NCBI GenBank assembly: GCA_018261615.1
Contig: JAGTSE010000007.1
Span: 1-64,000 of the forward strand
Source of the DNA: Pseudomonadota bacterium
GTDB lineage: Bacteria > Pseudomonadota > Gammaproteobacteria > Enterobacterales > Enterobacteriaceae
DNA: 64,000 bases
Direction of reading: 5' to 3'
Part shown: positions 32,379 through 43,496 of the stretch, one piece after another
How positions within the stretch are numbered: position 1 is the first letter of the stretch
Layout of the letters: every line of letters begins with the position of its first letter
The notes under the pieces: model-generated
What the model saw: the letters and a program-made list of their open reading frames with translations, nothing else
Databases searched by the model: none
Told to the model about the DNA's origin: nothing
Made by a program: the position numbers and the translations under genes

Positions 32379-35200
32379 TATTTATCCTTTATTGAATCGA
32401 CGTTCAGCGCGTCATTCACCAGATCTTGCTGTTGCTTCTGGTGAACGGACAGATATCCCACCGCCGGGGAGGCGGAGGCCGGGCGTCCTGCATAGCGCAG
32501 AGCGGCCCCGAAAGGTATCACATCACGGAAATGATGCTGGCTGCAGTACCATGCGCCCTGGTTAAGCGGCTCTTCCTGGCACCAGACAAAATCATGTACG
32601 TGCGCATAAGGTTTCAACGCGTCCTGCACCGACTGATGCGGGAACGGGTACAACTGCTCAATACGGACTATGGCGACATCCTTCTGGTCATTTTTACGAC
32701 GCTGTTCAAGCAGGTCGTAATAAACCTTACCAGAACAAAGGATAACGCGTTTCACGGCTTGCGGATCCAAATCATCCACTTCACCAATCGCCGGCATAAA
32801 GGTGCCATTCGCCAGTTCATCCAGCGTGGAGACCGCCTGCGGATGACGCAGCAGCGACTTCGGTGACATCACCACCAGCGGACGACGCATACCGCGCAGC
32901 GCCTGACGACGCAGCATATGGTAAACCTGCGCCGGGGTGGACGGGACGCAAACCTGCATGTTTTGCTCAGCACACAGTTGCAGATAACGCTCCAGACGAG
33001 CAGAGGAGTGCTCCGGACCCTGACCTTCATAGCCATGCGGCAACAGCATTACCAGCCCGCACATACGGCCCCACTTCTGTTCGCCGGAACTGATGAACTG
33101 GTCAATAACCACCTGCGCGCCGTTAGCGAAGTCGCCGAACTGCGCTTCCCAGATTGTCAGCGTGCGCGGCTCAGCGGTGGCATAGCCATATTCAAAAGCC
33201 AGCACTGCTTCTTCAGAGAGCACGGAGTCCCACACACGGAACGGGCCCTGGCCATTATGCACATGACTCAGCGGTGTATAGGTTGAGCCATTGGCCTGGT
33301 TATGGATCACGGCATGGCGATGGAAGAAAGTACCTCGCCCCGAGTCTTCACCGGAGAGGCGCACCGGAATGCCCTCATCAACCAGCGTGGCGTAAGCCAG
33401 CGTTTCAGCGCCGCCCCAGTCGAACAATTTCTCGCCATTCGCCATTAACTGGCGATCGCCATAGATTTTCGCCACACGGGATTGCATCTCGATGGCTTCC
33501 GGCACCGTGCTGATGCGCTTCGCCAACTCTTGCAGGCGTTTCATCTCTACTTTGTTCGGGTAGCTCTCATCCCACTCGTGGTTGAGGTACGGCGACCAGG
33601 TAAAGGAGTGCATATTCATTGGACGCCATTCAGCGACCACACACTCGCCCGCATCCAGCGCGTCGCGGTACAGGTTAACCATCTCAGTGGCATCTTCCAA
33701 CATGATGGTTTTGTCCTGCTCCAGACGATCGGCGTAGATTTTACGCGGCGTCGGGTGTTTTTTGATTTTCTGATACATCAACGGCTGGGTTGCGCTCGGC
33801 TCGTCGGCTTCGTTATGGCCGTGACGGCGGTAGCACACCAGATCGATAAACACATCGCGTTTGAAGGTGTTACGGAAGTCCAGAGCCAGACGGGTAACGA
33901 AAGCAACCGCTTCCGGATCGTCGGCGTTGACGTGGAAAATCGGCGCCTGCACCATCTTACCGATATCGGTACAGTACGGCGTAGAACGGGCATCCAGCGG
34001 GTTCGAGGTGGTGAAACCGACCTGGTTGTTGATCACCACGCGCACCGTGCCGCCCACTTCATAACCGCGCGCTTTGGACATGTTCAGGGTTTCCTGTACC
34101 ACGCCCTGACCCGCTACCGCCGCGTCACCGTGAATGGTGATCGGCAGCACTTTATTGCTGCTCGGCTCAGAGAGACGATCAAGACGCGCGCGTACGGAAC
34201 CAATAACCACCGGGCTGACGATTTCCAGGTGCGACGGGTTAAACGCCAGCGCCAGGTGCACCAGGCCGCCTTCGGTCTCAACATCAGACGAAAATCCCAT
34301 ATGGTATTTCACGTCGCCGGTGCCGAGGTGTTCTTTATGTTTACCGGCAAACTCGTCGAACAGATCCTGCGGCTGTTTGCCCAGCACGTTGACCAGTACG
34401 TTCAGACGACCGCGGTGCGCCATGCCCAGCACCACTTCGCGGGTGCCGCTTTTGCCTGCATGGCGAATCATCTCCTTCAGCAGTGGTATCAGTGCATCGC
34501 CGCCTTCTAGCGAAAAGCGTTTCGCGCCCGGGAACTTCGCCCCGAGATAACGCTCCAGACCTTCAGCCGCCGTCAGTTCGCTTAAGAAGCGTTTTTTCTC
34601 TTCGCTGCTGAAGCTTGATTTTCCAACTGCTGACTCAATCCGCTGCTGGATCCAGCGCTTCTCTTCGGTGCTGGTAATGTGCATGTATTCCGCGCCGATC
34701 GAACCGCAATAGGTCTCTTTCAGCGCTTTGATCAATTCGCCCAGCGGCAGGGTATCTTTCCCGATCGCAAAGGAACCTACGTTATAGCTGTTCTGGTAAT
34801 CTGCTTCGCTCAGATCGTGGAATGTCGGATCCAGATCGGCAACGTGTTCTTGCTGCCACAGTCCCAACGGATCGAGATTCGCCTGCTGGTGACCACGGAA
34901 GCGGTAGGCGTTTATCAACTGCAGGACTTTGACCTGCTTAACGTTGGTGTCAGGGTCGGAAATAGAGGAAGAGTAACGTGAGGCATCTTTCGCCAGTTGA
35001 CGGAAATAATCACGCGTTTTGGAGTGGAACTGATCCGGTTTGACTCCGGTGCCCGGTAACTGCTGGAACATAGATCGCCAGTTAGCATCTACCGAGTCAG
35101 GATCGGTTAAGAAGTCTTCATAGAGCTGTTCTATCCAGCTCTGGTTCGACCCAGAGAGGTAAGAAGAGTCCAGCCAGGCTTTCAAAGCGCTGTTCTGCAT
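32378..35200 (-). CDS. sucA: 2-oxoglutarate dehydrogenase E1
   Basis: [38 protein letters not shown]; 940 aa. Confidence 0.98.
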   Translation of the reverse strand: MQNSALKAWLDSSYLSGSNQSWIEQLYEDFLTDPDSVDANWRSMFQQLPGTGVKPDQFHSKTRDYFRQLAKDASRYSSSISDPDTNVKQVKVLQLINAYRFRGHQQANLDPLGLWQQEHVADLDPTFHDLSEADYQNSYNVGSFAIGKDTLPLGELIKALKETYCGSIGAEYMHITSTEEKRWIQQRIESAVGKSSFSSEEKKRFLSELTAAEGLERYLGAKFPGAKRFSLEGGDALIPLLKEMIRHAGKSGTREVVLGMAHRGRLNVLVNVLGKQPQDLFDEFAGKHKEHLGTGDVKYHMGFSSDVETEGGLVHLALAFNPSHLEIVSPVVIGSVRARLDRLSEPSSNKVLPITIHGDAAVAGQGVVQETLNMSKARGYEVGGTVRVVINNQVGFTTSNPLDARSTPYCTDIGKMVQAPIFHVNADDPEAVAFVTRLALDFRNTFKRDVFIDLVCYRRHGHNEADEPSATQPLMYQKIKKHPTPRKIYADRLEQDKTIMLEDATEMVNLYRDALDAGECVVAEWRPMNMHSFTWSPYLNHEWDESYPNKVEMKRLQELAKRISTVPEAIEMQSRVAKIYGDRQLMANGEKLFDWGGAETLAYATLVDEGIPVRLSGEDSGRGTFFHRHAVIHNQANGSTYTPLSHVHNGQGPFRVWDSVLSEEAVLAFEYGYATAEPRTLTIWEAQFGDFANGAQVVIDQFISSGEQKWGRMCGLVMLLPHGYEGQGPEHSSARLERYLQLCAEQNMQVCVPSTPAQVYHMLRRQALRGMRRPLVVMSPKSLLRHPQAVSTLDELANGTFMPAIGEVDDLDPQAVKRVILCSGKVYYDLLEQRRKNDQKDVAIVRIEQLYPFPHQSVQDALKPYAHVHDFVWCQEEPLNQGAWYCSQHHFRDVIPFGAALRYAGRPASASPAVGYLSVHQKQQQDLVNDALNVDSIKDK

Positions 35201-35315
35201 CGTGATCCCTTAAGCATTGTTATGCTTACTTCGCCGTGGATAACTACGACGTACACTGAGTAGCGCACGTCCCAGGGTTCACTTGCGGGCTCTTGGCGGC
35301 CCGCGAAGGAACCTT

Positions 35316-35469
35316 TAAAAACTGCCCTAATCTTCGCTGTCCGGGCTGCGACTGTGTTGGCTGCCTTCACTTACCCTGGTCACATAGTTCACTATGCTCC
35401 CAGGGATGCGCTCAGTTGCCGCCTTGTCTCGCTCCAGACATCTCGATTATGTCTTTGTGGCGGTTTTTA
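35316..35469. repeat. ERIC-like palindromic element (copy B) upstream of sucA
   Basis: terminal arms TAAAAACTGCC/GGCGGTTTTTA; core CCCTGGtcaCATAGTtcACTATGctCCCAGGG; followed by tgccgccttg as in ERIC. Confidence 0.6.
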
Positions 35470-35510
35470 GAGGTTTCCTGATTTTGTATCAACAAACATC
35501 ACTAATACTG

Positions 35511-35540
35511 TAGGCCGGATAGGCGCAGCGCTATCCGGCA
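35511..35540. repeat. REP element
   Basis: taggccggataggcgcagcgctatccggca, canonical REP hairpin. Confidence 0.85.
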
Positions 35541-35548
35541 CGGGTTAA

Positions 35549-36265
35549 TTACGCACTTCTTTGCAACAACATCGACTTAATATGGCCGATGGCGCGCGTC
35601 GGGTTCAGCCCTTTCGGACATACACTGACGCAGTTCATGATGCTGTGGCAGCGGAATACGCTGAAAGCATCGCTCAACCCTTCCAGACGGCTATCAGTTT
35701 CGGTATCGCGGCTGTCGATCAGGAAGCGATACGCCGCCAGCAAGCCAGCCGGGCCGATAAACTTATCCGGATTCCACCAGAATGACGGGCAGGACGTAGA
35801 ACAGCAGGCGCAAAGAATACATTCGTACAGACCGTCGAGCTTTTCACGCTGCTCCGGTGCCTGTAAATGTTCTCTGGCCGGTGGATTTTGCCCATTATTC
35901 AATAAGTAAGGTTTAATCTTCTCATATTGGGCATAGAATTGTCCCATGTCCACCACCAAATCGCGAATAACCGGCAGTCCTGGCAACGGGCGGATAACGA
36001 TTTTCTGTTTGCCATTGCCAAGCGCGGAAATCGGGGTGATACAGGCAAGACCATTCTTACCGTTCATGTTCAGGCCATCGGAACCACATACACCTTCACG
36101 GCAGGAGCGGCGGAACGACAGTGTAGAGTCCTTTTCTTTCAGCTGGATTAACGCATCCAGCAACATCATGTCACGCCCTTCTTCCGCTTCCAGCGTGTAA
36201 TCCTGCATACGCGGCGCGTCGTCCACATCCGGGTTATAGCGATAAATCGAGAATTCGAGTTTCAT
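35549..36265 (-). CDS. sdhB: Succinate dehydrogenase iron-sulfur subunit
   Basis: MKLEFSIYRYNPDVDDAPRMQDY; Fe-S Cys motifs; 238 aa. Confidence 0.98.
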   Translation of the reverse strand: MKLEFSIYRYNPDVDDAPRMQDYTLEAEEGRDMMLLDALIQLKEKDSTLSFRRSCREGVCGSDGLNMNGKNGLACITPISALGNGKQKIVIRPLPGLPVIRDLVVDMGQFYAQYEKIKPYLLNNGQNPPAREHLQAPEQREKLDGLYECILCACCSTSCPSFWWNPDKFIGPAGLLAAYRFLIDSRDTETDSRLEGLSDAFSVFRCHSIMNCVSVCPKGLNPTRAIGHIKSMLLQRSA

Positions 36266-36280
36266 CATCCTGTCTCCGCA

Positions 36281-38047
36281 TTAATAAGTACGAATCTTCG
36301 GCGGGAACGCCGGACGCAGTTTCGGTTCCATGTTGACGCTACGGCGCGTCATGGATTCCGTTTCTGGCAGATACAGGCTGTGGCACAACCAGTTCTCATC
36401 GTCACGATCCGGATAGTCGAAGCGGCTGTGTGCGCCACGGCTTTCGGTACGGAAGTTTGCGGAAACAGCCGTTGCGTAAGCGGTTTCCATCAGGTTATCC
36501 AGCTCCAGGCACTCAACGCGCTGGGTATTGAACTCGCTCGACGTATCATCCAGACGGGCCTCTTTCAGACGCTCGCGGATCACTTTCAGTTGTTCAAGAC
36601 CTTTCGCCATCGCATCACCTTCGCGGAACACCGAGAAGTTATGCTGCATACACTCTTGCAGCGCTTTGCGGATGGTGACCGGATCTTCGCCGCTGCGGTT
36701 GTTGTTCCAGCGGTTGAGGCGGGTGAGCGCGCCTTCGATATCCGATTCGCTGGCATCGCGCAGCGCGCCCTGCTCGGCAATAGACTCTTGTAAATGCAGA
36801 CCTGCCGCACGGCCAAAGACCACTAAGTCGAGCAGTGAGTTGCCGCCCAGGCGGTTGGCGCCGTGAACCGATACGCAGGCGATTTCGCCCACCGCAAATA
36901 GCCCCGGGATCACGACATCTTCGCCTTTCTCATTCACCGTCAGCGCCTGACCGGTCACTTTGGTCGGAATACCGCCCATCATATAGTGGCAGGTCGGGAT
37001 CACCGGGATTGGCTCTTTCACCGGATCCACATGCGCAAAGGTGCGTGACAGCTCCAGGATCCCCGGCAGGCGCGATTCGAGCACTTCCTTACCCAGATGA
37101 TCGAGTTTCAGTTTGGCGTGCGGTCCCCACAGACCATCGCAGCCGCGGCCTTCACGGATTTCGATCATGATGGAACGTGCCACCACATCACGACCCGCCA
37201 GGTCTTTGGCGTTTGGCGCATAACGCTCCATAAAGCGCTCGCCATGTTTGTTCAGCAGATAGCCGCCTTCGCCACGGCAGCCTTCTGTCACCAGTACCCC
37301 TGCCCCGGCGATACCGGTCGGATGGAACTGCCACATCTCCATATCCTGCACCGGAACACCCGCACGCAGCGCCATACCAACGCCGTCGCCGGTATTAATG
37401 TGCGCATTGGTGGTAGACTGGTAAATACGGCCTGCGCCGCCAGTTGCCAGCACAGTTGCGCGGGCTTTGAAGTAGACGACTTCACCGGTTTCAATACACA
37501 GTGCGGTACAACCTACGACAGCGCCATCCTGGTTTTTCACCAGATCCAGCGCGTACCACTCGGAAAAAATGGTGGTGTGGTTTTTCAGGTTCTGCTGATA
37601 AAGGGTATGCAACAGCGCATGGCCGGTACGGTCCGCTGCCGCTGCGGTACGCGCCGCCTGCTCGCCGCCGAAGTTCTTCGACTGGCCGCCAAACGGACGC
37701 TGATAGATACGACCATCATCAAGACGGGAGAACGGCAGGCCCATATGCTCCAGCTCAAGAATCGCTTCCGGGCCGGTTTTACACATATATTCAATCGCGT
37801 CCTGGTCACCGATATAATCGGAACCTTTTACCGTGTCATACATGTGCCATTCCCAGTTATCTTCATGGGTATTGCCCAGTGCGACGGTGATGCCGCCCTG
37901 GGCAGACACAGTGTGGGAACGGGTCGGGAAAACTTTGGAGAGCAGTGCACAGGTTTGCCCACTCTGGGAAATTTGCAGCGCCGCGCGCATACCTGCGCCG
38001 CCCGCGCCAATGACAACAGCATCAAATTCTCTGACTGGCAATTTCAT
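36281..38047 (-). CDS. sdhA: Succinate dehydrogenase flavoprotein subunit
   Basis: [25 protein letters not shown]; 588 aa. Confidence 0.98.
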   Translation of the reverse strand: MKLPVREFDAVVIGAGGAGMRAALQISQSGQTCALLSKVFPTRSHTVSAQGGITVALGNTHEDNWEWHMYDTVKGSDYIGDQDAIEYMCKTGPEAILELEHMGLPFSRLDDGRIYQRPFGGQSKNFGGEQAARTAAAADRTGHALLHTLYQQNLKNHTTIFSEWYALDLVKNQDGAVVGCTALCIETGEVVYFKARATVLATGGAGRIYQSTTNAHINTGDGVGMALRAGVPVQDMEMWQFHPTGIAGAGVLVTEGCRGEGGYLLNKHGERFMERYAPNAKDLAGRDVVARSIMIEIREGRGCDGLWGPHAKLKLDHLGKEVLESRLPGILELSRTFAHVDPVKEPIPVIPTCHYMMGGIPTKVTGQALTVNEKGEDVVIPGLFAVGEIACVSVHGANRLGGNSLLDLVVFGRAAGLHLQESIAEQGALRDASESDIEGALTRLNRWNNNRSGEDPVTIRKALQECMQHNFSVFREGDAMAKGLEQLKVIRERLKEARLDDTSSEFNTQRVECLELDNLMETAYATAVSANFRTESRGAHSRFDYPDRDDENWLCHSLYLPETESMTRRSVNMEPKLRPAFPPKIRTY

Positions 38048-38394
38048 TACACACCCCACACCACAACGAATCCATAAATCACGTAAGCCGCCAGTGCCAC
38101 AACAATAATCAGTTGCAGAATCAGACGTACAGCCAGCGGTTTAACGTAGTCGGTCAACACTTGCCACATGCCAATCCAGGCATGGATCAGAATGGAAAAC
38201 AGAGCCAGCAGAGTGAAGACTTTGGTAAAGGCGGAGGAGAAGAAACCGGTCCAGACCCCCCAGGTCAGCTCGCCATGCAGGGCGAAAAAACCCACCATAT
38301 AGATGATGTATAACGTCAGGACGATAGCGGTAGCACGGACAAGAATAAAATCATGTACGCCGTTGCGTCCTAATGCGGAGGCGTTGCTTACCAT
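38047..38394 (-). CDS. sdhD: Succinate dehydrogenase membrane anchor SdhD
   Basis: [36 protein letters not shown]. Confidence 0.97.
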   Translation of the reverse strand: MVSNASALGRNGVHDFILVRATAIVLTLYIIYMVGFFALHGELTWGVWTGFFSSAFTKVFTLLALFSILIHAWIGMWQVLTDYVKPLAVRLILQLIIVVALAAYVIYGFVVVWGV

Positions 38395-38777
38395 ACGAGA
38401 ACTCCTGCGAGAATTGAAAGCACGACAGTTGCCACAAAAGAAAGATTAGCGGAACGTTTTCCTGCTTCGAAGGTTTCTTCCAGCCAGCCAAAATCCATCA
38501 GCATGTGACGAATCCCGCCAACAGCATGATACGCCAGCGCGGTGAGGATGCCCCACAGGATGAATTTAACGAAGAAGCTGTTGATGATGGCAGAGGCAGC
38601 CAGGAAGCCATCTTCAGATGACAGCGACAGGCCCAATAACCACAGCAGAATACCGACAGCCACAAACGTAATGATGCCGGAGACGCGGTGAAGAATGGAA
38701 GCTATAGCCGTAACAGGAAACCGAATTGTTGTCAGATCCAGATTGACAGGTCTTTGTTTTTTCGCATTTTTTATCAT
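38388..38777 (-). CDS. sdhC: Succinate dehydrogenase cytochrome b556 subunit SdhC
   Basis: [34 protein letters not shown]; 129 aa. Confidence 0.97.
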   Translation of the reverse strand: MIKNAKKQRPVNLDLTTIRFPVTAIASILHRVSGIITFVAVGILLWLLGLSLSSEDGFLAASAIINSFFVKFILWGILTALAYHAVGGIRHMLMDFGWLEETFEAGKRSANLSFVATVVLSILAGVLVW

Positions 38778-39426
38778 GAATAACGCCCACATGCTATTCT
38801 TCTAGTTTCCTTCCTCCGGTCTGCGTGCGGGTCAGACAGCGTCCTTTTCTATAACTGCTCGTCATGCAAAAAATTAGCTTCCAGAAGCTAAACGACAGGT
38901 TACAACGCTGGATGGCTCGGGATGGCAGGGTATTCCGGAGACCTGGCGGCAGTATAGGTCGTTCACAAAATCATTACAATTAACCTACATATAGTTTGTC
39001 GGGTTTTATGCAGAACAGTGACACTCATCACGATAACAACATTATTTTAAAATTTAATCATCTGATTTGACAAAACTTAAACATTATTGTTACAAACTAC
39101 GCCTAATAAGGCATATAATTCGCAAAAGTTATGGGGTCTTGCTTTCACCTGAGAATAAGTTATGTAACAGTGTGATGGTATTGACCGATGTAATCAGGAC
39201 AGTTATTAGTGATATACAGGTTTGATAAATTCGGACTGCAGAGACGCTGATTTGCTGTTTTTTCACTGTATTTTCAATGTGTACTGGCACGCGCCATTGC
39301 TCTGTACCCTGTTTCTCCCTCTCCACAGAGCTACGAGCTAATAACAAACTGGTAACGTTGACGGGCAGTTGAAAGCAAATCCGGTAACTGGCAGTCTTAA
39401 TCAATAAGGCGCTAAGGAGACCGTAA

Positions 39427-40713
39427 ATGGCTGATAAAAAAGCAAACATCACCTACAATGGTGACGCTGCTATTGAACTGGATGTGCTAAAAGGCACGCT
39501 CGGTCAAGATGTTATTGATATCCGTAGTCTCGGTTCAAAAGGGGTTTTTACTTTTGATCCTGGTTTTACCTCTACCGCATCGTGCGAATCAAAAATCACT
39601 TTTATCGACGGTGACGAAGGTATTTTGTTACACCGTGGTTTCCCGATTGATCAACTGGCGACCGAATCCAACTACCTGGAAGTGAGCTACATCCTGCTAT
39701 ACGGCGAAAAACCGACGCAGGAGCAGTTTGAAGAGTTCAAACTAACGGTCACCCGCCACACCATGATTCATGAGCAGATCACTCGTCTGTTCAACGGTTT
39801 CCGTCGCGACTCACATCCGATGGCGGTACTTTGTGGCGTGACCGGCGCGCTGGCGGCGTTCTACCACGATTCGCTGGATGTGAACAATCAGCGCCACCGT
39901 GAAATCGCGGCGTTCCGCCTGCTGTCCAAAATGCCGACCGTGGCGGCAATGTGTTACAAATACTCCATCGGTCAGCCGTTTATTTATCCGCGCAACAATC
40001 TCTCCTACGCTGGCAACTTCCTGCATATGATGTTTGCTACTCCGTGTGAACCGTATGAAGTGAATCCTGTGCTGGAACGCGCCATGGATCGTATTCTGAT
40101 CCTGCATGCCGATCACGAGCAAAACGCCTCCACCTCTACTGTGCGTACCGCGGGTTCTTCCGGTGCAAACCCGTTTGCCTGCATCGCGGCCGGCATCGCC
40201 TCTCTGTGGGGACCGGCGCACGGCGGCGCCAACGAAGCGGCGCTGAGAATGCTGGAAGAGATCAGCTCAGTGAAACATATTCCGGAATTCCTGCGTCGCG
40301 CCAAAGACAAGAACGATTCGTTCCGTCTGATGGGCTTCGGTCACCGTGTCTACAAGAACTACGACCCACGCGCTACTGTGATGCGTGAAACCTGCCACGA
40401 AGTGCTGCATGAGCTGGGTACGAAAGACGATCTGCTGGAAGTGGCGATGGAGCTGGAGCACATTGCGCTCAACGACCCGTACTTTATCGAACGCAAACTC
40501 TACCCGAACGTCGACTTCTACTCCGGTATTATCCTGAAAGCGATGGGAATTCCGGCGTCCATGTTTACCGTTATCTTTGCAATGGCACGTACCGTGGGCT
40601 GGATTGCGCACTGGAGCGAAATGCACGACGACGGCATCAAGATTGCCCGTCCGCGTCAGCTTTACACTGGCTACGCCAAACGCGAATTTTCCTCCGATCT
40701 GAAAAAAGATTAA
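39427..40713 (+). CDS. gltA: Type II citrate synthase
   Basis: [33 protein letters not shown]; 428 aa. Confidence 0.98.
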   Translation: MADKKANITYNGDAAIELDVLKGTLGQDVIDIRSLGSKGVFTFDPGFTSTASCESKITFIDGDEGILLHRGFPIDQLATESNYLEVSYILLYGEKPTQEQFEEFKLTVTRHTMIHEQITRLFNGFRRDSHPMAVLCGVTGALAAFYHDSLDVNNQRHREIAAFRLLSKMPTVAAMCYKYSIGQPFIYPRNNLSYAGNFLHMMFATPCEPYEVNPVLERAMDRILILHADHEQNASTSTVRTAGSSGANPFACIAAGIASLWGPAHGGANEAALRMLEEISSVKHIPEFLRRAKDKNDSFRLMGFGHRVYKNYDPRATVMRETCHEVLHELGTKDDLLEVAMELEHIALNDPYFIERKLYPNVDFYSGIILKAMGIPASMFTVIFAMARTVGWIAHWSEMHDDGIKIARPRQLYTGYAKREFSSDLKKD

Positions 40714-40729
40714 GGGGCAATCCGCATGA

Positions 40730-40756
40730 AGAAACGCGCCTGTGGGCGCGTTTCAG
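40730..40756 (+). terminator. gltA terminator-like hairpin
   Basis: gaaacgcgcctgtgggcgcgtttc. Confidence 0.6.
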
Positions 40757-40783
40757 ATTACGGAAAAGAGTCTGGCATACTTT

Positions 40784-40861
40784 ACGGGCAGGCATAGCAG
40801 TGATCTCATTGAAAAAGTTGCACAAATCAGAAGATCACAAAACGCCATGCCTGTCTTTTTT
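40784..40861 (+). terminator. Long imperfect hairpin followed by a T-tract downstream of gltA
   Basis: gggcaggcatagcagtgatc ... gatcacaaaacgccatgcctgtctttttttct. Confidence 0.45.
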
Positions 40862-41211
40862 TCTGGGAATCCCTCAGCCTGTAAAGACGCTACGTCTTAT
40901 TCCAAATAAATAATCTGAAAAACATACAGCCATGTATTATAATTGTTAATAAAATGTTTTTTATTTTGCTGTACACCTCTACCAAACAAAATATTCCACT
41001 GCAAAATTTTAATTTATTTTTATTTTGCACTATGTCGATATTTCACCTTTTGTTGATTTTAACTCATAGATTCCTTTTCCTTCGGCAAGTACCTTCAGGT
41101 TTTTTCTTTATAGATTACAGAAAGTTACGTGATGCATCGTTCATTTTACATGATCGATACTCACGATTGATTGACCATATTATGATTCGTAATAGCTATT
41201 GGTTTTTAATT

Positions 41212-41234
41212 ATTGATCGTCATTGACGATCAAT
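41212..41234. repeat. Perfect inverted repeat, 10-bp arms
   Basis: ATTGATCGTC att GACGATCAAT. Confidence 0.85.
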
Positions 41235-41305
41235 TTCATTTATGGATAATTGTATGGAGTTAATTTTTAATGATGGAAAGCAAAGAGTTGCCAAATTAAT
41301 TTAAA

Positions 41306-41335
41306 GCCATCATCCGGTATTGTCCGGATGATGGC
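41306..41335. repeat. Perfect inverted repeat, 12-bp arms
   Basis: GCCATCATCCGG tattgt CCGGATGATGGC. Confidence 0.9.
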
Positions 41336-41446
41336 AGGTCAAGATCACTCAGCAAGTTAATACGTGAGTGAGGTCATTAAATTAAGCAGGGAAGATATTT
41401 TTCAAAGTATCCCATTTCTACGGATTTAGTTGAGGGTAGGACTTTC

Positions 41447-42403
41447 ATGAACAGGATGTTTGCTGGTATTTCTTCTGTTTTTTTTGGTGGAGCGTTATGC
41501 TTATTGTCATTTAGCGCAACAGCTGCCACTTCAGGTGCATTTAGTATAGATTTAGGCAGAGCTTCCCCAATATCAGTCAATAATACATTAGTTGGTTCCA
41601 TGGATGGTAGCATATCAGGCGGGGGCTCCGGATCTGAGCCTGAGTGGATTTCATTTAAGACAGGTCTGAGGTTCAGACTCCCAGGTTCGATATCGCTTGG
41701 CGGTGTAATTAATGGAACAATAACATCTACAAACATTATAAAGGGCTCCATGCACACAGGTAATTTCTCTATAGATATGAGTACTCTTAATAATGGTTGG
41801 GGGCCGGGAACACTACTTAACTGGCCTGAACCAATTTGAATCGTTGAGAGATACCAATTCAATGATGTGATTACTCTGACTGGAAGCGTAACAGTAACGA
41901 ACTCCAGTACCTCTCCTGTCTTTGTTGAAGGTAGGGATTTTAATTTCTGGGCTCATACTCATAATCGTTGGATAATACCAATATCAGGGACGGTTCCAGC
42001 TAAATCCATGTGTACCATTCAGATATCAAAATCAGTTTTAGAACTTGGTGACATAAGTTTTTCCCAGCTATCCTCAGCAACCACTCATTCCCGACTTAAT
42101 GGAATGAGTGGTACAGTAAATGTTATATCACAATGCACTGGCGTGGAATCAGAAAAAATAAACCTAAAAACAACCGCACCAGTTACAGATGATAGCTGTG
42201 TGGAAGGTGATAATAAATCACTGAATTTTTGCGCGGAATCAGGTGGGCAAAAAATTGATATCAATGGGAGAGAGATAAATATTAGTGGTAGCGATTTATC
42301 AGTTGGTCATTCAACTGAAGTAACAATTTATGCCACAAAAGGGAAGACACCTAAACTTGGAAAGTCATCTTCAAATGTAATAATCGCGGTTTCTCCCGAT
42401 TAA
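41447..42403 (+). pseudogene. Secreted adhesin/fimbrial-subunit-like protein interrupted by one in-frame TGA (41837-41839)
   Basis: ORFs 41447-41839 and 41867-42403 share a frame; reading through TGA gives ...LLNWPEPI*IVERYQFNDVITLTGSVTV... with no other stop; N-terminal signal peptide. Confidence 0.75.
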
Positions 42404-42538
42404 CTTTTTTCCGTTACACATTTTATCAAACTTTGCGGCAATGCATTCATACTGCATGTTTTTGATTAAAAATGACACGGTAATGTGCGAACAACCAAAG
42501 AGCAGCCTCATATGACAGTAAGCAAGATCATAAAAGAG

Positions 42539-42568
42539 GTCTGACGGTCAGTGGAACGAAAACTCACA
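42539..42568. other. ColE1/pBR322 replicon-like sequence fragment
   Basis: GGTCTGACGgTCAGTGGAACGAAAACTCAC; one mismatch to the pBR322/pUC ori-flanking GGTCTGACGCTCAGTGGAACGAAAACTCAC. Confidence 0.7.
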
Positions 42569-42660
42569 ATGAGGGCTTCCTTGCTCCTGAGCCTACCCGC
42601 CATTAGTAGACACTCGACTAAATGAGCAACTCTCAACCAGAGGTTGGCGGTCAGTCTGTT

Positions 42661-42690
42661 AAAAGTCCTGACCTTACGGCCAGGACTTTG
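42661..42690 (-). terminator. Terminator-like hairpin downstream of nei
   Basis: aaaagtcctgaccttacggccaggacttt. Confidence 0.6.
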
Positions 42691-43481
42691 TCAGCATTGG
42701 CAGCCTGGGCACCCGTAAAACGGGCGTGATGAGAGCATGGTTTTTTCGATGATCCCACCGCAGCGCTCGCACATGTCCCCTGCACGGTAAAAGACCCGGA
42801 AGCGAAACCGCGCGCCGTGATGCTTGTTCTCATACACAGTGCCGCGCGTCTGCCAGGACAAACGCGGAATATCCAGCAACGCCTGCGCCAGCGCGTCAAG
42901 CTGGGTATCATCCAGTTCGGCGGCATTATGCTGCGGTGCCAATGCGCAGTGCCAGAGGATCTCTACGCGTAAAAGTTACCCAGCCCGGCGAGAAACGCCT
43001 GATCAAGCAGCAACCCGGCGAAGCGACGGTGGCGAAAACGCGGCGATAACAGACGTTCTTTCACCTGTTCCGCCGTGAGTGTCATGTTCAACACATCCGG
43101 CCCGAGCCGTTGTAAAAAGGGGTGCCTGGCCAGTTGTTCCGCCGTGAGCATGGCAATATCTGACGCACTGTAGAGCAAAATGGCTTTATCGGCCGTCTGT
43201 AATTTTACGCGCAGTACGCGGTTGGTTTGCGGTGTTTCGCCCGCATTCACCACACGCCAGACACCGTAAAGCTGGTTATGACTGTAGAGCGTCAACCCGC
43301 CAGAAAAGTGCGTCAACATCGCCTTGCCGCGTGTTTCAATCTGCTCAATGCGCTGTCCCACCAGCGCAGGGGCAAAATCGGTGAGCTGCGGCAGAGCAAA
43401 CCAGACATCGGTCAGTGTTTTTCCCTGAACCGCCGCTTCAAGCATGTCTGCCGCCCGGCGGATTTCCGGTCCTTCTGGCAT
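42691..43481 (-). pseudogene. nei: Endonuclease VIII (Nei), frameshifted
   Basis: N-terminal ORF 42963-43481 ([17 protein letters not shown]...) ends ...LAGLGNFYA*; adding one base in the A-run at 42971-42974 restores [36 protein letters not shown] joined to the zinc-finger C-terminus (42691-42942). Confidence 0.88.
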
Positions 43482-43496
43482 GTGAAATCCCTTGTG

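Noticed and set aside
39129-39452. 107-aa minus-strand ORF in the sdhC-gltA intergenic region
   Set aside because: Overlaps the gltA start and promoter; no recognisable domain; likely chance.
40954-41226. 90-aa ORF in AT-rich DNA downstream of gltA
   Set aside because: Composition-driven hydrophobic translation, no convincing start context or family; not called as a gene although it lies in the accessory island.
41837-41839. TGA as a selenocysteine codon in the adhesin-like gene
   Set aside because: No convincing SECIS hairpin immediately downstream and no known adhesin-type selenoprotein; a nonsense mutation is simpler.
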